A program made the translations under genes and the position numbers. From Monosporascus cannonballus (lineage: Eukaryota; Ascomycota; Sordariomycetes; Xylariales), in NCBI GenBank assembly GCA_004154925.1, contig QJNS01000746.1:1-64000 (forward strand): a DNA stretch of 64,000 nucleotides, given 5' to 3'. Shown one piece after another: positions 48,254 to 60,039 of the stretch (position 1 is its first letter; every line of letters starts with the position of its first letter). The notes under the pieces were generated by a model. The model searched no databases. It saw nothing but the letters and a program-made list of their open reading frames with translations, and was not told the DNA's origin.

Positions 48254-50102
48254 TACGTGCACCGCTCTAGAGCTTGCAGTGGGCTTGTGACAGTTACACA
48301 TAATAGGCAGCGCTAATCGTCTTCGCCATTTTGCCTCAGCCGCGACAGCGTTTATGTACACCTGCCAGCCTGCTCCGTATAAAGTGGGAGTTCGCATCAG
48401 CTTTATCGAAAGGACCAGGGCGCGGCAACGCAATACATAAATCATCTAATGCCATCTGCATGTATCTAGAGCGGGTTATAAAAAGGACAGCGGTACATGT
48501 CAATTAAGTTCGAACAACTGCAAGCTATATAGACGAGGGCATCTCCGAGCCATGGATCCTTGCCCTGTTGGCAGCACCTTGATATCCAGCAGATAGTAAC
48601 TGAAGGACACCCATTCATATATCAGCAGTATACAAAAGGATTGCGCATCTCTCAATCCAAGGCAGCATATTTGAGGCTTGTCTTGCGTTATAAGGGTTAT
48701 TACCTAGACCAGGCTGAGTATCCCAGTCTTCTCAGGTACATGTTACCGCATGCCTCGACAGCTTGCCAATATGGATGCCTACTGCGCCTTTTAAAAACGT
48801 AGAATATAGAACAAGCAAGGCAGTGCTTGTCAAGTTGATCCATATTGTCATATCCTTCAAGAAATCGGATGGTATTCACTCAGCTTTGGTTGCGTTGGGT
48901 TCTGTTGGCTGTACAGCCCGCAGTTAATTTAGGGAGGGTGTATATCTGGTTGCTGAGATTTTAAAATATATACTGGGCACTGTTTCTACGATATTAATCA
49001 CCTCCGGATTGTAGTAGTACAGCGCCGGGTTTGCCCAAGTACCCTTTGCCTCAGCTGGGATCCAATGAGGCCATGTGCGCGCAGGTGTCTTTCATGGAGT
49101 TCTTGACGCCATTCCCACACCCGTCTTGGAGATTAATCGACAACAGTTGCGCCTGTATATCTATGCGCACCCACAAGCGCGCAGACTAGAAGACATAGGA
49201 AAGGACGTGTGTGTGTCTCGTGTGCGTATGTGACACACATGGAGGGGAAACGAGTGAAGTCCATTGCGAAAGCACACACTTTATAGCGGACCAGTTATAG
49301 CCTCTCCCAATCCTACAGTACCTGCTAAGGCGAACCGTGCCAAGCGGGCACTACAAACCTTGTCTAATCTGAGAACGCCAAAAAAACCCCTTTCCAAAAC
49401 CCGGTCATCGATATCACTAACATGCATAGCATTCCAGCCAGAGATGAATAGACTTATTTAATTCCCATAGATGCGTAAGCACTCATACCACGTATGATGG
49501 GTAAGTCTAACATTCTCGGGCAGTATCCCACCACTTGTTAGACGACCGGATTTTCTTTCAGTTGGCCAGTTTCTTATACTAGCTGATACCTAACATAGAA
49601 TCTTTTTATTCCGCAAGACATCAAGTATAGGATACGAAGCATATTAGTTTACGTAGGCCACATACAGAGGTAAGTGGTATACTACCACTGCACTTGTGCG
49701 GTGCACCTACGCTTATCATTGTCCCGAAGAACTTGTTCCGATCGACGCGAGTAGGTATTCCCTGTACCTACATGCCTCTGCGGCAGTCGGCAGCCGGCAG
49801 TCGATCCCGCCCTTCGAAGCACTTGCATCAGACCTGCACGGCTCCTTTCGCAACTCTCTCGCAACCCCATCGTCGCAGCCAATGGACAGCCGCCTATTCT
49901 CGTCTTTTCTTCCTCCCGCGAAACCCCCATCAGAGATCGTCAGGGTCTTCCAACAGCTACTATACAAACACATTGCATTCTAGTCTCGTCGTCGACTACC
50001 GAGCATACCGAGGTATATAGGGGGGAAGATGCTCTTATACCTGCTCAAAGGAATTGTTATGGAAGTATGACGGTCAGCCGCAAATGTCTATAAACGTACC
50101 GA

Positions 50103-50271
50103 GTCGGGCCCACAGTACGCCACATACGACGATAACGCACAGTAAAATCAGGCTTGTGGCTAGAGTCCCTAGAAGTAAACTTCTTAGGAGGTACCTCTGG
50201 TGTCCCTATTAAGCCCCTACCGCTAAAGACCCTGATGCTATCTCCTCGGGTGCCAGAAGCGCACACAATAA
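50103..50271 (+). repeat. Left arm of a diverged inverted repeat
   Basis: Contains GTCGGGCCCACAGT (50103-50116) and, 122 nt on, a 33-nt block (50239-50271) starting TATCTCCTCGGGTGCC. Both blocks recur inverted, in the same relative order, at 50528-50615. Confidence 0.75.
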
Positions 50272-50527
50272 CAGGTACCGGCGATAGCGCTAGCCATATA
50301 TGGGGAAAAGGTTCACTTTGGCTCGATACATGGGAGGAACGCGTGCAAGGCGGGTTGCAGCCTCTGATGGTGACGTATGTGATGTACCGATATGTCTTAC
50401 TGACAAATGTGGTACAAATATCACTGCAAAAAATAGGTGTAAGTGGATGTATAATACCGTAAGCCATTTTGATTGGTTATTAAGGTTCCATTTTTCGAAG
50501 AGCACGGACCCAAAAGCCAGCTAGCAC

Positions 50528-50615
50528 TTATTGTATGCGCTTCTGGCACCCGAGGAGATAATGCACTTCAATGGAAACAAGGTCTACAGGCCAGAATTGA
50601 GACTGTGGGCCCGAC
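50528..50615 (-). repeat. Right arm of a diverged inverted repeat
   Basis: The complement carries the same 14-nt block (50602-50615, exact) and 33-nt block (50528-50560; 32 of 33, one C/T change), separated by only 41 nt. About 80 nt present in the left arm is missing or replaced here. Confidence 0.75.
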
Positions 50616-53600
50616 AAGTAGTTTGCACACTTTTTGTGCTCGACATTCGTACTAAGGTCGATATGGTAACAGCAGCATGCTCAAGACTGAAAAGAAACTT
50701 GATCTCCGAAAGCTCTTGCCTTCGCCCGGCATAATGGTTGTCGTCCGAGGTGGGCGGGGGGGTACCTCTCCGTGTATCATTGACATCATCATACAGTATC
50801 GGTTCGCGTTGACATCTACAGTACGCGGGTTATTTTCTGTTAGTTGCCTCCACCACGGCCACTCCAAAGCCTTGTGAGTGTTGTTATACATATTGGTCCG
50901 GGATTTGACATCATATGACGCTTTTGCAGTGCTTATCATTATCGCGAACCCTTACCTAGTAACAAGTGATCAAAATTCGATTCTAATACAACGGTCAATA
51001 TATTTCATGCGTTATCTATAAGAATCTACATATTAGCCATATGCCCCCGACTGCGAGAGGGCCACACAGTAACCGGCAGCGGCAGGGATCCTAACCTAAA
51101 CAGCAATGGCACTCCATAAAAGCTAGATTTCAAGCTACATGATTGGCCACTTTAAGACCACTGTTCAAGGTCACTTAGGTACCAAAATGCAGATACCGCT
51201 TATTGTGTAGCCTTCTAGCAGTTGGGACATACATATACTAGACCCCTTGTTTTGTTACGGAAAGCCTTTGTAGTTTCGAGAGATCTGTTTCAATCGATTA
51301 TTCCCGCGGAATGGCCAACTAACATTAGAATAATGCATATTGGACAGGAGTGGCCAATGCTTTAAGTTAAAGATATAGCTAACCAATCGGTTTTCTTTTC
51401 GGTTCTTGCATGCAGCGGGACGCTTGCTTCCAATTAAAATAACCAGCAATTCACCATCATCTGGCCTGATATTAGTTTGGCCCTTCCGCGGATACCTTCA
51501 TACCTAAATTCCAAACTAATTGGTTAGCGACTACTAACTAATATGAGAAGTTACTACTAATAATCAGTCCCCGATCTCCAAAAATACCAGGTTGCTCCTA
51601 TAATAACACAACGAGTCTAATATATGCGAGATAATGGCCTGGTGGAGGGCACGAACAACACTACAGGGAGGATCTATCGTATCATTACGTGCATATATGT
51701 ATGCAGAGTTAGGATGGGCAGGGCGTTCAAGTTGGAATCGCAGCCTTCTACAGGCTGAAATGTACAAGTCGATGTCGAATTAGTAGGTAGGAAGCAGTCA
51801 GGGCCTAGGTCGGTCCCTAGGCAGTACCGAAACCTGCATACCAGGTATCATTATATCAATAGTAGAAAACCTGCGACGCTGGAAGCGCCAAGGATCTGGA
51901 TAAATATCATATTCGAGGGTTAATACGAAATTTATCTGCGTATTCCGGGGAGGCGGGGGAGATTCCCATTCCCCCTCATTTTTCACTTTCCCATCTCCTC
52001 ATGGTATTTGTGATAAACCGGGCCGGACATGGAATGGGTGGTATTTATGTCTTACTTAACGTTAGCTTACCTGACTGGGTGGGTTGGCTGACTTTTAACC
52101 CAGGTCACGAGTTGGTCACTCGCCCTCCTTCAAGTTGTGAAAGAGGCCTACCCAAGCCAAGATGGATGAAAGAGCCCGGTGAGAGGAGAAGTTATTGTCG
52201 TCTTGCTCACTACGTTGTGCCACTTTACACACCACTAGCGAAGCGCTTGGGAATTGCCCCAGCCCCATCGAAAGTCAGGAGACGCGTCGAGCAGGGAAGA
52301 CTTCCTGCATCAGGTAGATGTCTGGGTGGAATATGTTCTCTGCGGGCATGTGCGGATAGATATATAAGACCGCCGTAGTCTCCCGGAACTCCGTATGGGT
52401 AGACGATCCAATGAATGTACTTCTCCTAATACCACAAATTTGACTCGTTTCGTCTCGATTTCACAGCTAGAAATATCGTCAGATTTCAATCGAGTAGGGC
52501 TTGGCAAAGAGTTAACCACGCAGACCGCGATCACCACTGGGTTCACCAATATTTGAGCACGCACATAGATCAAGAAATTGGCGTACGTAGGGGCAACTAT
52601 ATCGCCCCTTGAGATAGTTGTGAAGTAAAGCTCCGACTGGGAAGAACTTGCGAGTTTGAAAGGTTCGCGGAAGTGGGGTAAGATCACCTTGGGATCGGCC
52701 TCGCTACATGCGCTGTATACAGAAAAAGGCTAACCAATTCTCCTGTAACCCTGATAGGCTGCTCGTCGTGTCTTGGGCTGGATTCAACAGCTCTAGCTAC
52801 CGTACGAAGCACTCTACGGCATACAGGGTGCAGCGCATTTACCCTCTAGCGCTCGACCAAGTCGCCATCGATTAAGTTGGCAGGCGAGATTGAAGGCAAA
52901 CGAAGACGAACACTTTGTTTGCAACAAGACGGCGGCAGCGACCAATAGCACATCTACGACTGATATCCGATCGGATCTCGAGGCTTCGCCGACAGTTCGA
53001 CTCTCGCCGCCGAGTCCTCGACCTCACATTGACCCCTTTACTCTTTGTTACGCGGAGCGTCTTTCGATATCTGCATTCCCAAGACCCAAATAGACTCACC
53101 GAGACTCGTTAGAACTATTGGCTCCCAAAAGCCAAAGAAAGAAGGAGCAAAAGGGACTCTCTCGCACATAAAATTTCTAACCAGGCTGACGGGCCGCACA
53201 AGCTCACAAGCAATCCCAGACGCAGTTGATATAACAAAGCAGCCCGGGTTTACTCTCTGACATTCGCCACATACACTTACCTATAATTAGGTATCAGAGA
53301 TATACGGTACATGCATGATTCATCCAACCTGGACCTACCGTAATCATCAGTACAAAAACCCTCACGATCTGCTTATTATTGGACTCACCAGCCGTCGTTT
53401 CTTCACCCAACCAGTCGACAGGGCTCAGCCGTATCTAGGGGGTCTATCAGTTCCTGGGTCAGTTGTGTGTATCATCCACTGCCTGCCGAAGTCGTCACCG
53501 GAGTGTTCTACTACACACCCATTACTCCCTCTACGCCTCAAGCCCTCTTAAGCCGTCTACTTCATTGGCCTGTCTACATACATACAGACCTAGAGGTATC

Positions 53601-54300
53601 TGCAAGCGATACTTCCAGTTGTACATATACAACATATATGTATGTATCCTCATCCTTACTAGGTAAACTGCCCACACACAGCGCATACCGCTTTTCCCAC
53701 ATCCTCATTCTTGGAGGTGTGTTCCGCCTCGAGCCAGCATTATTCTCAGTACCTACTCACCCGTCTGACACTTGTTCCTCTTCTCTTTCACCAGCCTCTC
53801 GCCCTCCCGGCCAACAACAGTCAAGCTTCCTCATCTTTCGCCGCAATTTTTGCCTCATCGTCGGTCGTGCGCATCCATTCGCCCAGATCCTGCCAAAGCA
53901 CCATAACTTCCTTAAGTACCTAATATACTACGTCTCCTCCAACTTAGCCGCCTTGCATCAGCACGACGACGGCACGAACGAAAAAGACGGAAAGGCGCGA
54001 CTCGAGGAATCTACAGAAGTCGGCTTTACTATCCAAACATTCCGACACAGCCTACCATACCTGCATACAGATAACTCCGAGTCTAAGACTCTATCGCATC
54101 TTGCTTGCACCCTTACCGCTCAACGCCTCTGGTAAGCCGGCCAGTCGCTTTCATCCCAGCAGTACTCTCCAGGGAACGTATGGCTTTATAGTGCGTGGTG
54201 AATATATGAACTTCGTTTCCCTAATAGAGGTGTGTCTCACATAGATGCCCTATTTTTCGTATTGCATCGCTTGGAGCGGATGTAGCGACAGGCTATTTAT

Positions 54301-54360
54301 CCTGCTAACCCCCTCCCTGCTAACCCCCCTCCCTGCTAACCCCCCTCCCTGCTAACCCCC
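54301..54360 (+). repeat. Tandem repeat with TGCTAAC in each unit
   Basis: Four head-to-tail units of about 15-17 nt, of the form CCTGCTAACCCCCCTC, differ mainly in the number of C. A fifth TGCTAAC follows at about 54374. It lies about 340-400 bp upstream of the bHLH start codon. Confidence 0.8.
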
Positions 54361-54702
54361 CCCTTCTCCTCGTCTGCTAACTCTCCTTGGAGCGGCTGCA
54401 GCGCTGGCCGAGTTATCCCCATGTCCCACCAACCTTAGCATCCATCACCCACCACCCGCCATCCACCATCCATCTTCTAATCCACTTTCCACTTCACGAC
54501 ACTTCTCTTTTGCGCTCCATGTCGAAGTGCGGGGCTAACTCATTTCGATAGTAAATTCTGTCTGATCTAGGTGTGGCTGTGAGTGTCTCTCATCGCTAGC
54601 CGCTACCTGCGGTGTTGAGAACACCGACCAGGCTTGCTTTACAGCTGCTTCTTAGGCCGATACCATTTCACCTTTGTCTTTGGCGCTCAGTACACCACCG
54701 CC

Positions 54703-56331
54703 ATGGCACAGCACGCTTTTAACCAGTTCGGCGCAGTCCATAATAATAGTGGCAGCATCGATCCAAACGATCTAGCCATGTCCGGAACATACGGGTCTTC
54801 CTCATATTCCAATAACTTCAACGGCAACAACAATACTTCCAACGGCTTCTTCGACGACGACGAGCTCCTTGACGGTCTCGCCAGCCCGACCGATCCGATA
54901 CCGAATCAAGGTGGTATTCACAATCAGGGCCAAGATTTCGGGGGGATGAGCGACGTCAATATGGCCTTCCCTCAAGCCATGTACGCGTCGCATCAGAACA
55001 ACTCCGGTCTGCAGATGGGTCAGTCGCACATGAACGGCTTTTCCAACACACCCGATGGCGATCCCATCCAGAGCCCATTCATCCATAGCTTCAACCAGGC
55101 CCAGTTCCGTCAAATGCAACACCCTCAACCATTCGGGACGTCCCTCCACTCTCCTGTCTCTTATTCAGGTTCGCCTATGGCTAATTCCGATGTGAAAAAT
55201 GAAGGCGGCAAGGATCCCAACTACTTGAATGCAAACTCCCGCTCTCGTCTTTCCCAGTCTATGCAGCGCAAGACGTCTAACAGCAGGAGTCCCCTGACCC
55301 CTACAACAACTGCGGCCATGTCTGCCATGACGATGAGCTCGCAGGATCCACCAGCTTTCGGTGCTCAGCCCATCCGGACACCTAGTGCTCATGCGCACCA
55401 TGAGAAGTCGCCCTCTGGCCAGTGGATGCAAACTCCCAACAGTCTATCCTCCTTCCCTGGGTCCGGTTTCTCATCCCCTATGCAACACGCCATGCAGAAC
55501 CCACAGATTGCGGACGTGCTGCTCAAGGGAGGTACATCAATGCCCGCGAAACTCGGGACACCTAACGCTGTTTCGTCGCAGGAGATGAAGAGGAAGCGGC
55601 GCAGGGAATCTCACAACCTCGTCGAGCGGCGACGTAGGGACAATATCAATGAGAGGATCCAGGACTTGAGTAAACTGGTGCCCACGCATAGGCTGGAAGA
55701 TGAGAAGATTCGCAAGCTCATTCAGAACGGAACGCCTCTGTCTCCCAGCCTAACAGGAGTCTCCCATCCGGCTCAGGCGACTTCCGGCCTTGCCGGTCCC
55801 GGTGCAAAGCGAGCTACAGGTGCCGGGAACATCACTACTGGGCTTCCCCTCGAGGAAAAAGACAAGGGCCCCAACAAGGGTGATATCCTCAACGGCGCTG
55901 TGAGCTGGACTAGGGATCTCATGTGGATGCTGCACCTTAAGCTTCAGCAACAGGAGGAGCTCATCAACACCATCGCTGACCTAGGTGGTAACGTACCTCT
56001 TGAGCTCACCGAAGATGAAAAGCGAATGCAGACGGAGTTGATGGAGGCTATGTCCAAGAATGGAGCGCATACCTTCTCTTACTCGCGTTTTGCGGGTTCC
56101 GGCCTGCGAGTCCCGCAACACACCGACTACAAGGGAGAACCGCTAAATGGCGCCAGCAACGGGGTTGAAGCCTTAGGCGCCAGTCCGGATGATGACAACT
56201 CCGCCATCGATCTTACTGGTGATCTAGGAGAGACCGGTCAATATTGGAATGACCCCGACGATGACGGTAGTGGCCCGACGTCCGTCAACTTTAAGGAAGA
56301 AGACGAGTACGGCATGGACCTCACCGCCTGA
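54703..56331 (+). CDS. bHLH transcription factor (Rtg3/USF-like)
   Basis: A single exon of 542 residues. The ATG at 54703 has an ideal context (CCGCCATGG) and is the first in frame. Residues 1-290 are Asn/Gln/Ser/Gly-rich with an acidic patch (FFDDDELLDGLASP) that could activate transcription. The basic region and helix 1 begin near residue 294: KRKRRRESHNLVERRRRDNI then NERIQDLSKLVP, with the H, E and R residues that read E-boxes (CANNTG). Helix 2 (KGDILNGAVSWTRDLMWML) comes near residue 392, so the loop is about 70 residues, far longer than usual. A leucine/glutamine-rich heptad stretch (LHLKLQQQEELINTIADL) follows, as in bHLH-zip proteins. The C-terminus is acidic (DDDNSAIDLTGDL). The basic region resembles yeast Rtg3 and USF/SREBP; the pathway it controls is not known. 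Confidence 0.9.
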   Translation: MAQHAFNQFGAVHNNSGSIDPNDLAMSGTYGSSSYSNNFNGNNNTSNGFFDDDELLDGLASPTDPIPNQGGIHNQGQDFGGMSDVNMAFPQAMYASHQNNSGLQMGQSHMNGFSNTPDGDPIQSPFIHSFNQAQFRQMQHPQPFGTSLHSPVSYSGSPMANSDVKNEGGKDPNYLNANSRSRLSQSMQRKTSNSRSPLTPTTTAAMSAMTMSSQDPPAFGAQPIRTPSAHAHHEKSPSGQWMQTPNSLSSFPGSGFSSPMQHAMQNPQIADVLLKGGTSMPAKLGTPNAVSSQEMKRKRRRESHNLVERRRRDNINERIQDLSKLVPTHRLEDEKIRKLIQNGTPLSPSLTGVSHPAQATSGLAGPGAKRATGAGNITTGLPLEEKDKGPNKGDILNGAVSWTRDLMWMLHLKLQQQEELINTIADLGGNVPLELTEDEKRMQTELMEAMSKNGAHTFSYSRFAGSGLRVPQHTDYKGEPLNGASNGVEALGASPDDDNSAIDLTGDLGETGQYWNDPDDDGSGPTSVNFKEEDEYGMDLTA

Positions 56332-56936
56332 TACACTCGCTGCCTGCTGGGGTAGCCGTGCCTCCGTGCGCAACCGACGTAGTTCTTCGCCTACGTCCAC
56401 CGCTAGGATTACTCCGCTGTCTTTCTTTCACCCTTTCCTTCATTTGGTTTCGGTCTCAACTAGGGGCCATCATGGCCTATTTCTGTCAATTTCTTTAAGT
56501 AACATCCGTATTGCATTTGGAGGTCGTTGGGGACTGCGCAGGCGTTCTCACTACTCGGGAGGCAGCGGCATAACTTGCTCGGACATGGACATGTTAGGGA
56601 TTCTCACAGGTGGGATGCGGTGCCTTGTTTTTCTTTTGAGTCTTCTTTCTTCCCCTTTTGTTCTGATGATACCTGGCGAATATGGAGTTAGGGATACCAC
56701 GTTAGCATTGCTTGCATTTCATCATTATTGATATCATGTATTTGGCCACATGCATCATCAGACATTAGAATTTCATACAGCAACATTCACCTGAGCTAAG
56801 GCTTGGCAGTCTGCATACGTGTCCATATTACATACAATAATAATATGAGAGTTTATGTACACGGTTTTGCATGGTATAATGAAGTGGCGATTGTAAAGAC
56901 GTGTCAAACTACACTAGTCAGCAGCACGATGGTGTC
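56332..56936. other. Intergenic between convergent 3' ends
   Basis: The 3' flanks of the bHLH gene (+) and npr3 (-). No gene is seen; T-rich tracts and ATAATAATATGA near 56835 are plausible 3'-end signals. Confidence 0.5.
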
Positions 56937-59374
56937 TTACCAGTGTCTAACACAGAGGAGATATTCACTCATGGCTGTCAACAAGGTCCAGGTTTCTTTG
57001 CGCTTCATATCCTCCTGCAGTGCAATGCGCTCCAAGGCCGACCGGCCGTTAAAGTATTTCCAGAAGACGGGCCATGCCTTCTGGACCTTGGGGTCCTTGA
57101 AACGTCGTCCGATAGCCGAAAGGTACAGCGAGTCGTTGCCCGTGGCCTTCTTTGAGTCAACAATGATGTAAGGGGCCAGATTGGCCAGGTGCGCCGCATT
57201 GTTCAGGGAAGGGTGGTCGGTCGCAATGGGGACCTGCTTCCTAGCGTGGGCAGCGGCCTGCTCGGCAGCCTCACGGTTGGCCTTGTCGGCTATGCGCTCG
57301 AGCCGTGCCTTCTCGGCCACCTGCTCCCCGATGGTGGTGTGCTGGCTTTCGCTTAGTGGCGAAGAGTGGTCGTCGGAAGACGACTCGACCGGAAAAGGCG
57401 ACGTTGCGCGTCGGGCGCCGCCGTCGTCTTCGTCGGAAGCAGTGGCGGGGGGAGCCGTGGAGGAGGCAAAGGGGGAGGCCGAAGCGTCATGCGCGACCCT
57501 CAGTTCGTCAGCTTCGAGCTGGTACTCGACTTCGTACAGGATCTCTGGCCAGACGACCACATACGCAAACGTGCACAGCTGTGTCACCCAGCCGCCACGC
57601 ATCAGCCATGCCAGCATTGACAGGTACGTCGGGCGGTGGTTCTTGCTTGGCGGGTGCCACTTGTACGGACGAGGCGCCATCGACAGGTCGGCAAGGAAGT
57701 TGGGCAAGTGCGGCGCCAGCGGGAAAGCTTTGGCCCAGGTTTGGCTCGCCCTGGGCAGGTCGTCGGTGTTGCAGTTGGGCGACATGATGTACACATCTCG
57801 CGCATGGAGGGGCGGGATGGCGATAGCACGGCGCCAGAAGATGAAATGATGTGCGTATTTACGCACTTGTGCTGGCGACAGGGCATTGCCGTGACTGATC
57901 TGGTGAAATCTATAACGGCAGTCAGAGCGCCACGGCTCATCAGGCAGAGAGCTCGGGGCTATATCGACTTACGAAAGTGTCGGTTTTGACAGGCGCACGA
58001 ACTCGACCATCGCCGCCGTCGTGTCATCGCTGTCGGCCTGGAGTTCGGCGATGATCTTCTTCTCGTCGTTTACCAAGAGCAACGCGAAGTTCTTGTCCAG
58101 AAAGCCAGGGTCGTCCATGTTGTCTTCGGCTACGAAACTATTTGCAGTTGTGATCCAGAGTCCCCTTGATCCGGCGTCGTCGTCCGCCGGCAGATCCGTC
58201 AGACAAAACGGCGCAGGTATCTGGACCGAGTGGGTTACAGCCCCTTCAGTCGTCTCTAACTGCAATGATGCTATTCTGTTTTGTGAGACGGTTTCGTAGA
58301 TGTCCTGCATGGAAGCCGCCAGCGAAGATGTCTCGAGGATATCTCTCCACAGTATGCTCATCTTGATCCCTGTATCGCCCTGTTCGTCAGCGGAAATTCT
58401 ACGTGTATGATTGACTAAGCGCAGCGCCTCGGCGGTGCTGAGCGCAACGCACTTGCTTCGCGGCCTTTGTCCTTCAAAGCCAGTATGCGCTTAGACTCCT
58501 TCCAGACAAAGTCACATCTCTGTTGGCTGTATTTGTAGGCTTTGTTGACCTTCTTGATGATGTGGAAGTAGAGAGTGTCAATGAGTTCTCTGGCTTCGTG
58601 TTTCTTCGGGTGCAGGATGAAAACGAGATTGAACATGGTCATGCCACTCCTTTTGTCCTCAGCCTCGTCTACCGAGTTGACATTGGTTGCATCATCTCCC
58701 ATATCTCTGGCTTCGAGCTGCGCCGTATCCTGTTGGGGCGCAGAATAATAGTCACTCCTGCATGCCGCGTCCCCATTTTCAGGCGGCTTCGCGTGCTGAT
58801 ATTTTGGCTTCTTCTTCTTCACCTTCCACATTCCGTTCTCGGGCACAAAGACCGGGTAGGACGCACACAGGAGCTGGTCCAGAGAAACTTGGAAGCGCTT
58901 CTTGTGGAAGGACCGCGCAGGAGTCAGGAGGCTCTCAAGGTCCTTGGTAGGGAAGCCAGCGACATGGTCCCAAGGTACGATATGGGATCCGCCCTCCGTT
59001 TCGAGATGATCGTCACGATTCCAGTTTTGAAAGTCAGTCGAGTCGCGTAAGGCTCCTGGCTGTGCTCCAAATGCAGGATCGTACATTTTATTGAGGAGCA
59101 CGTCCTCGTTGGCGACGTCGCCGCTAGCATCACCATCATCGCTATCACTATCGTCACCTTCATCGTCGTCATCATCACCTTCACTACCGCTAGGACCACC
59201 ACCGCCATTCTCATTGTCTGGCCTATCCGTGCTTTTCGCACCCTGGGGCGGGTTCTTGGTTGGGAGCACCCGAGGAGGATAATGGAAAACAAATTGTGGG
59301 CCATCCCGCGATCTATTGACGACCAGCGCCACACCGAGGAAGTTGGAGGTGCTGGGAAGTACCGGTGAAGCCAT
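56937..59374 (-). CDS. npr3: Nitrogen permease regulator 3 (SEACIT/GATOR1 subunit)
   Basis: Exons 59374-58453, 58369-57973 and 57909-56937 give 763 residues. Npr3 with Npr2 and Iml1 forms SEACIT/GATOR1, which restrains TORC1 at the vacuole when amino acids are scarce. Landmarks: N-terminal longin-type start (NFLGVALVVNRSRDGPQFVF), an acidic run of Asp/Glu/Ser (EGDDDDDEGDDSDSDDGD), LDQLLCASYPVFVPENGMW, MFNLVFILHPKKHEARELID, KESKRILALKDKGREA, then SILWRDILETSSLAASMQDI, FALLLVNDEKKIIAELQAD, HHFIFWRRAIAIPPLHARDV and a C-terminal YFNGRSALERIALQEDM with the final RHW. For intron 1 I chose GTGCGT (58452) to ATACAG because it keeps the family spacing; a GCAAGT donor with the upstream AACAG acceptor is also in frame. 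The ATG at 59374 precedes the conserved start. Confidence 0.94.
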
Positions 59375-60039
59375 TGGTTGGTGAGTGCATAACCCAACTT
59401 GAAAACCCAGAAGACAAGGTTTGCGTATGGAGTTCCTCAAGATACTAGGTGTCCAAGCAACTACTTAATAGGAAGTTTTCTTCTAACGCCCTGCATCGTT
59501 ACGTATTAGATTCTTTTTAAGTTTCGCATTCGGTAATAGGTTAAACTTATGGCTATATCCGACAAGAAGTATTACCTTAATCATTTAGTTGCTTATTTAA
59601 AAATAAAAGCTACAACATAAGTAAAGGCATACGGTAACTTAATAAATACACCCTTTTATACCACAATACCTTATTAATTACATAATGAAGTATTATTTTA
59701 AAACTTATTATTTTTTATATGCAACTATGTGGTTATAATCTATACTGAATAAGTACGTTACTTATATCTGCTCTCACTTTTTATACTAGGTAGTTTAGCA
59801 GACCAGCTGCAGCGTATTAAGTATATGTGCATGTTACAAGTACCAAGGGACATATATACCGGCCCAAACATCGCCTTTATAGAGGTCGATCATGTCATTC
59901 CAGCCATGTCTCCCATACCTGCCCTTATATCCTTTACCTCGACCTCCGATCATACCACCGTGGCTATCAACCCTAAAGAGCAGATGATATCTTGACAGCT
60001 ACGGGCCACGGGGACACGTAGTCAGATTCATTCACCGTG
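59375..60039. other. Upstream region of npr3
   Basis: No gene is seen. About 59500-59760 is AT-rich (TTATT/AATAA words), possibly a short RIP-affected relic. Confidence 0.45.

Larger units (their letters stand above)
48256..54702. other. Long gene-poor stretch upstream of the bHLH gene
   Basis: No supported gene was found in 6.4 kb. Most open frames are short and start without ATG; the 53467-54135 frame begins at GTG and has no motif. The last ~1 kb may be a long transcribed leader of the bHLH gene (a GTAAGC donor at 54132 and CTGCAG acceptor at 54401 could bound a leader intron). It contains the inverted-repeat pair at 50103-50615 and the tandem repeat at 54301-54360. Confidence 0.45.

Noticed and set aside
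50117..50200. Possible dispersed 5S rRNA because of CACATACGACGATA
   Set aside because: Only the first few bases resemble a fungal 5S gene; internal control boxes and the paired 3' end are absent.
53467..54135. 222-codon plus-strand frame upstream of the bHLH gene
   Set aside because: It begins at GTG, has low-complexity Ser/Pro/Leu composition and no motif; more likely leader or intergenic sequence.
58370..58458. A second GC-AG intron in npr3 (GCAAGT donor with CTGAC branch)
   Set aside because: A standard GT donor (58452) with the ATACAG acceptor also keeps frame and better fits the spacing I remember for the family, so the GC option is kept only as an alternative.
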